DNA of 64,000 nt. Source: Theocolax elegans. Lineage: Eukaryota > Arthropoda > Insecta > Hymenoptera > Cerocephalidae. Every line of letters starts with the position of its first letter. Within the stretch, counting starts at the first letter, position 1. The stretch covers positions 13,049,505 to 13,113,504 of the forward strand of contig CM047427.1 of the NCBI GenBank assembly GCA_026168455.1, given 5' to 3'. This document shows positions 60,667-64,000 of the stretch, one piece after another. The notes beneath the pieces were generated by a model that ran no database searches, was not told where the DNA came from, and saw only the letters and a list, made by a program, of their open reading frames with translations. Made by a program: the position numbers and the translations under genes.

Positions 60667-62570
60667 TTACTGCAGTGCAGGGCGCCCGGGGCAGCTCGGG
60701 TGCCCTGCGTTCAGGTTTCCCACGTTTTGAAGGAACCTGACGCAGTTAGGACATGTTTGGAGTGTAACGCCACTAGTTCCACACAGCTGGCACTCCTTTG
60801 CTACCAATTCGGTAGAGCACTGCTCAGCGGAGTGCCCAAAGTTTCCGCATCGGTAGCATGTTCGGTTCGGGCAATCCGACGACCTATGACCGACTTTTTG
60901 GCATGTGAAACACACGCTGACAAAGTAGGTGCTCAGGTTCGTTGGGTTTACTGCCGTCGCCTGTGGTTGCACATACCTCACCAGGTTTTGTGCCATTTGT
61001 GGGACAAAAACGTTTTGCTGAGGCAGTTGAGAATTCGTCAAAGCACGTCTTTCTCTTTTGCCCGAGCTCTGTTTTTGTTGCCCAGGTGACTGTTGAGAAA
61101 CAGGCACGTACGATACGGATTTCGAATTGGGGGCACTCACTCCATTATTCGACTTGCCGTATCGTTTCTGAAAACTATTAGCGACGTTGGAAGTGCCGTA
61201 CACAGCGGCTGCTTCGTATTCGCTTGAAGAAGAGTTTGGCGAGTTTTTCGCACTTTTCTTGCTCTTCTTATTAATAATTTTCTTAGACGACTGTTTATCC
61301 GCATGAAAAGACTCATCCTTACTCTTTTCGGTAACAGTCGCCACTTTACCCGAAACTCGTGCTCCACCACTCTGTTTCGGAAAAGCTTCTGTTACGAGCT
61401 TCTCGCGCTCAACGTTGGAACTGGAAAATTTCGTGTCCCATGTTAAATGCTGCTCGTACTCTTTACCGTAGCTTATCAAATCAAAGAAATTCCTGATTTG
61501 TCGTACTGGTATGTACCTACGGTAATCTGGCCTCATCTGCGAGTAGGCCATCTTCACTTGTTGTTCTAATGAGGAAGGGCATTTAAATTTATTTACGATC
61601 GCTCTGAAACAGTTCAAGAACGTCGTAGCCTTTTCTCCCTCATTTTGTGTTCTTGATCGAAGTTCTATGAGTAAATCTTCGTCATTTAATATACGGCCAT
61701 ACTCATTTAGGAACTCGATCTCAAAATCACGCCAATCTCGAAGAGATGGCTGAACTGTTCTATACCAGAACAGATGATGAACAGCTGATTTTGAGAACAC
61801 ATTGGGCAGGGCACTGAACATCCTGCGATCTGAGAACTCGTTGTCATTTCTGAAGTCGTGGAAACGGTTCAGAAACTCTTCCGCGTCCTTTTTGGTCTCA
61901 CCATCAAAGGACATGTTCTAGATACGCAGCTCTCGTGCGCACCCTGTCCGATCGTGCGTTCGGTTATCGTCTTCACGATACCTTGGCCTGGCTTCGTAGG
62001 ACTCTCTTTCCCGACGGTCGTCTCTATTATCCGTCCGGGAACTCCTACGCCTGCTGGTAGGATTCCTACTCTCTTGTCGGCCTTCAGCCGCCCTACGAGA
62101 ATCGGATCTCCTACGAGCAGGTTCGCGATCAGACTGATACCCATCGGACGAATCCGTCTGAGTACACTGATCGCAAGTGGCCACCGCACGTTTCTCTCGA
62201 GGCGTTTCTCTACGTCTGTCCGACCTCTCTTTGTGACCTTGCTCCGGAATTTCCGGCTGTGCTCGGTCGTCGAGTTTACGGTTGGACTGACGTTTATGAG
62301 TACGTCTCTCCGTACAGCTTTCACGACGTTCATCGTTGCTTGAGGCTCTACTCACAAAACGATGGTGTCGTGAATTTCTGTTTGGAGTCGTGTACTCATG
62401 CCTGTCTCTTCTATCTTGTTGGCCTCTTCGCCATTTGCGTTTAAACTTAGATGCTCCAATTGGGCATACACTGCCTCAATCGGAAGCTTCTTCGTTTCCC
62501 GACGAATATCCCTAGCTATGCGTCATTCACGCATAAGCTGGGCCATTCGGGCTTCATAGCTGCTGGCCAT
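60667..62570 (-). pseudogene. Gypsy gag region with two CCHC zinc knuckles
   Basis: The main minus frame (60667-61914, 415 codons) is a capsid/nucleocapsid protein. A retroviral-type capsid region is followed by a charged linker and two knuckles (CFTCQKVGHRSSDC and CYRCGNFGHSAEQC), then a third Cys-rich motif (CQLCGTSGVTLQTC). Upstream, a second minus frame (61918-62355) encodes an Arg/Asp/Ser-rich stretch, and a third short frame starts at the ATG at 62570 (MASSYEARMAQLMRE) but soon meets a stop. If these once formed a single gag, it is split by at least two breaks; alternatively the 415-codon frame is itself intact. Confidence 0.8.
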
Positions 62571-63658
62571 TATTTTTTTGACCAGCAGCAGCCGACATGT
62601 TATGTCGGGAGAAGTACTCTCAACCGGGATTTCAGATGAAATCTCTAGTGTTTCAAATACTTCGGAAGTATCCAATTTTCAATTGGAAATTATTTTATTG
62701 GACTCACCACAATAAAATAATTATTACTCCCAACGAGTAAAAAAATTTTGGTGTCGGCTTAATTACAATACATTGTAAAAATGCACCGACTAGTGTACCA
62801 ACAAAATTTAATTATTTTGTCCTTCTAAGGACGAAATAAATTTCTTTTAAAGAAAATCTTTTGGATTTTGATCAAGTAAATTAATTTTGTTGATTAAAGT
62901 TGTGGCAAATCACACACTTAACACTTGTACCAAATTAAAATTAATTATTTAACTTGCTCACAAGTCTAAATAATTAATGTTTATAATAGTGTCTTGTGAC
63001 TCACACACACCAAGACTCTATACAATTGCTTCTGCAAGCAAAAATAATTATTAACAAAAAAAAATCTTTAAATTATTTCAATATCGTCGGTAATTTACAA
63101 GTAATGGTAAATTTGACGATTTCCCAAAATATCTCTCTCGACAGATATAATCCAAAAGATTCCTCACTGGCGAAAAGAATTTATTTTGTTATGGAAATTG
63201 AAATAATTAAAGTTTCAATCTATTAATAAATACAGAACAACAAATTATAAAAGAAGAAAAGAACAAAAAAAATTAAATTATTTATCTCGCTAACGAGCCT
63301 AAATAATCAATTTTTAAAATAAATTTAAAAATAAATAGAGTGTCTTGTGATTCACACACACCAAGACACTATTTATTATTTTTGCTTTTCCAAGCCCAAA
63401 ACAAAAAAAAAATTTTCCTTTATAATTTACACTACTCTACAAACACAAATTTAATTAAATTACTTCAACAGTAGGGGTATTTACGAAATGTTGTAAATCC
63501 CGTATGGTTTGCAACAAAATAATTATTTCACTAATTGTCGTCCCAAACGACAATTTTTTCAGCGAAATATATTTATTTTATTCTAAGAATAACTAAATAA
63601 ATAATTTATGTTGCTACCAAGTTGAAATAATTTATATTTCCTTTTTTATTTATTTATT
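62571..63658 (-). repeat. Gypsy leader or AT-rich joint with imperfect tandem repeat
   Basis: AT-rich sequence containing an imperfect direct repeat of about 360 bp. GTGTCTTGTGACTCACACAC with CACCAAGACTCTAT at about 62988-63020 recurs as GTGTCTTGTGATTCACACAC with CACCAAGACACTAT at about 63340-63374, and both are preceded by CTAAATAAT. It probably represents the 5' leader of the minus-strand Gypsy element. A possible primer-binding site (minus strand TTGGTAGCAAC near 63613-63625) is weak. No gene. Confidence 0.45.
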
Positions 63659-64000
63659 TGTGACGGAAATCGTCACACAATCTATTCACGACGAATAGAG
63701 TATTTAGTTCGGAAAGACCGATAATTATATATATATTATCACCGAACGTTTAAATTCATTTTGTTTTAATAAACCTGCGACTCGGTCTAATACGTCGCAC
63801 TCTGGTTGGTGGTCTTTCCTACCGCTAGACGTCCTCCTCTATATATATAGCCGCATAACATCTTGCTGGCGTTGCAGTTCATCTTGCGACAGGCGTCTAA
63901 GGTATGATCTCCAGTTCCTTACTGAGGAGTCCAAACTGGGGATCGAGGACGAAACGCCTTTAATTTTTGTTTTAATTTTTGTAAAAGGCCGTTACTCTGG
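63659..64000 (+). repeat. Start of a second, oppositely oriented LTR (cut by window end)
   Basis: Starts TGTGACGGAAATCGTCACAC, and the first 48 bp equal the 5' end of the minus-strand LTR at 58436-58389, but on the + strand. After GAGTATTTA the two sequences diverge. An AATAAA follows at 63768. No polypurine tract precedes it, so it looks like the 5' LTR of a separate related element, or a mis-joined or inverted copy. It runs off the window. Confidence 0.6.

Noticed and set aside
61858..62343. 161-codon + strand frame
   Set aside because: It is the antisense shadow of the Gypsy gag reading on the minus strand.
20950..63400. CRISPR-like spaced repeats
   Set aside because: Repeats seen are microsatellites, inverted repeats or duplications; none has regular unit-spacer structure, and the genome is eukaryotic.

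Overview
This is an insect nuclear chromosome window. It is AT-rich, has spliceosomal introns with GT/AG borders, and is dense in transposon remnants and microsatellites. The protein families (a Nudel-type type II membrane serine protease homologue, an SLC17-family transporter and a small secreted cysteine protein) together with the Gypsy, hAT, R1-like and Penelope-like debris fit an insect. Hymenoptera is my best guess, but that is inference. Most long open frames here are artefacts of GA/TA microsatellites; only three genes can be assembled with confidence, all on the + strand.

Layout. 1-9.3 kb is gene-poor and holds a near-identical 2.0-kb tandem duplication (3969-5927 and 5978-7937). 9342-10174 is a five-exon gene for a small secreted four-cysteine protein. 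10.2-26.5 kb is mostly non-coding: GC-richer islands with three weakly supported minus-strand exon candidates, a (GA)n tract of about 93 bp, and several inverted-repeat elements, including an almost perfect 1-kb palindrome at 22878-23883. 26567-35551 is a 20-exon Nudel orthologue (1376 aa by my splice model). 36720-40527 is a six-exon SLC17/sialin-like transporter (490 aa). 40.5-51.7 kb is again gene-poor, with one MITE-like element and a 0.41-kb tandem duplication.

From 51.7 kb to the end the window is a transposon graveyard. It contains a Penelope-like remnant with long inverted terminal repeats that carry a hammerhead-ribozyme-like motif. After it come an R1-like reverse-transcriptase fragment on the minus strand and a hAT-type transposase pseudogene interrupted by a tRNA-derived SINE with a 12-bp target-site duplication. 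Last is a minus-strand Ty3/Gypsy element with a clear 1033-bp LTR, broken gag, protease, start of RT and integrase ends, but without most of RT/RNase H and the integrase core. A second LTR of a related family starts at 63659 in the opposite orientation and runs off the window.

The most notable biological observation is that the Nudel orthologue appears to lack the active trypsin domain entirely. The proline/glutamine-rich region is spliced across a 77-bp intron straight to the LDL-receptor class A repeat that in Drosophila Nudel follows the protease. Only the C-terminal, catalytically dead protease-like domain remains. Both tandem duplications also show clustered single-base indels at their junctions, which hints at assembly artefacts.
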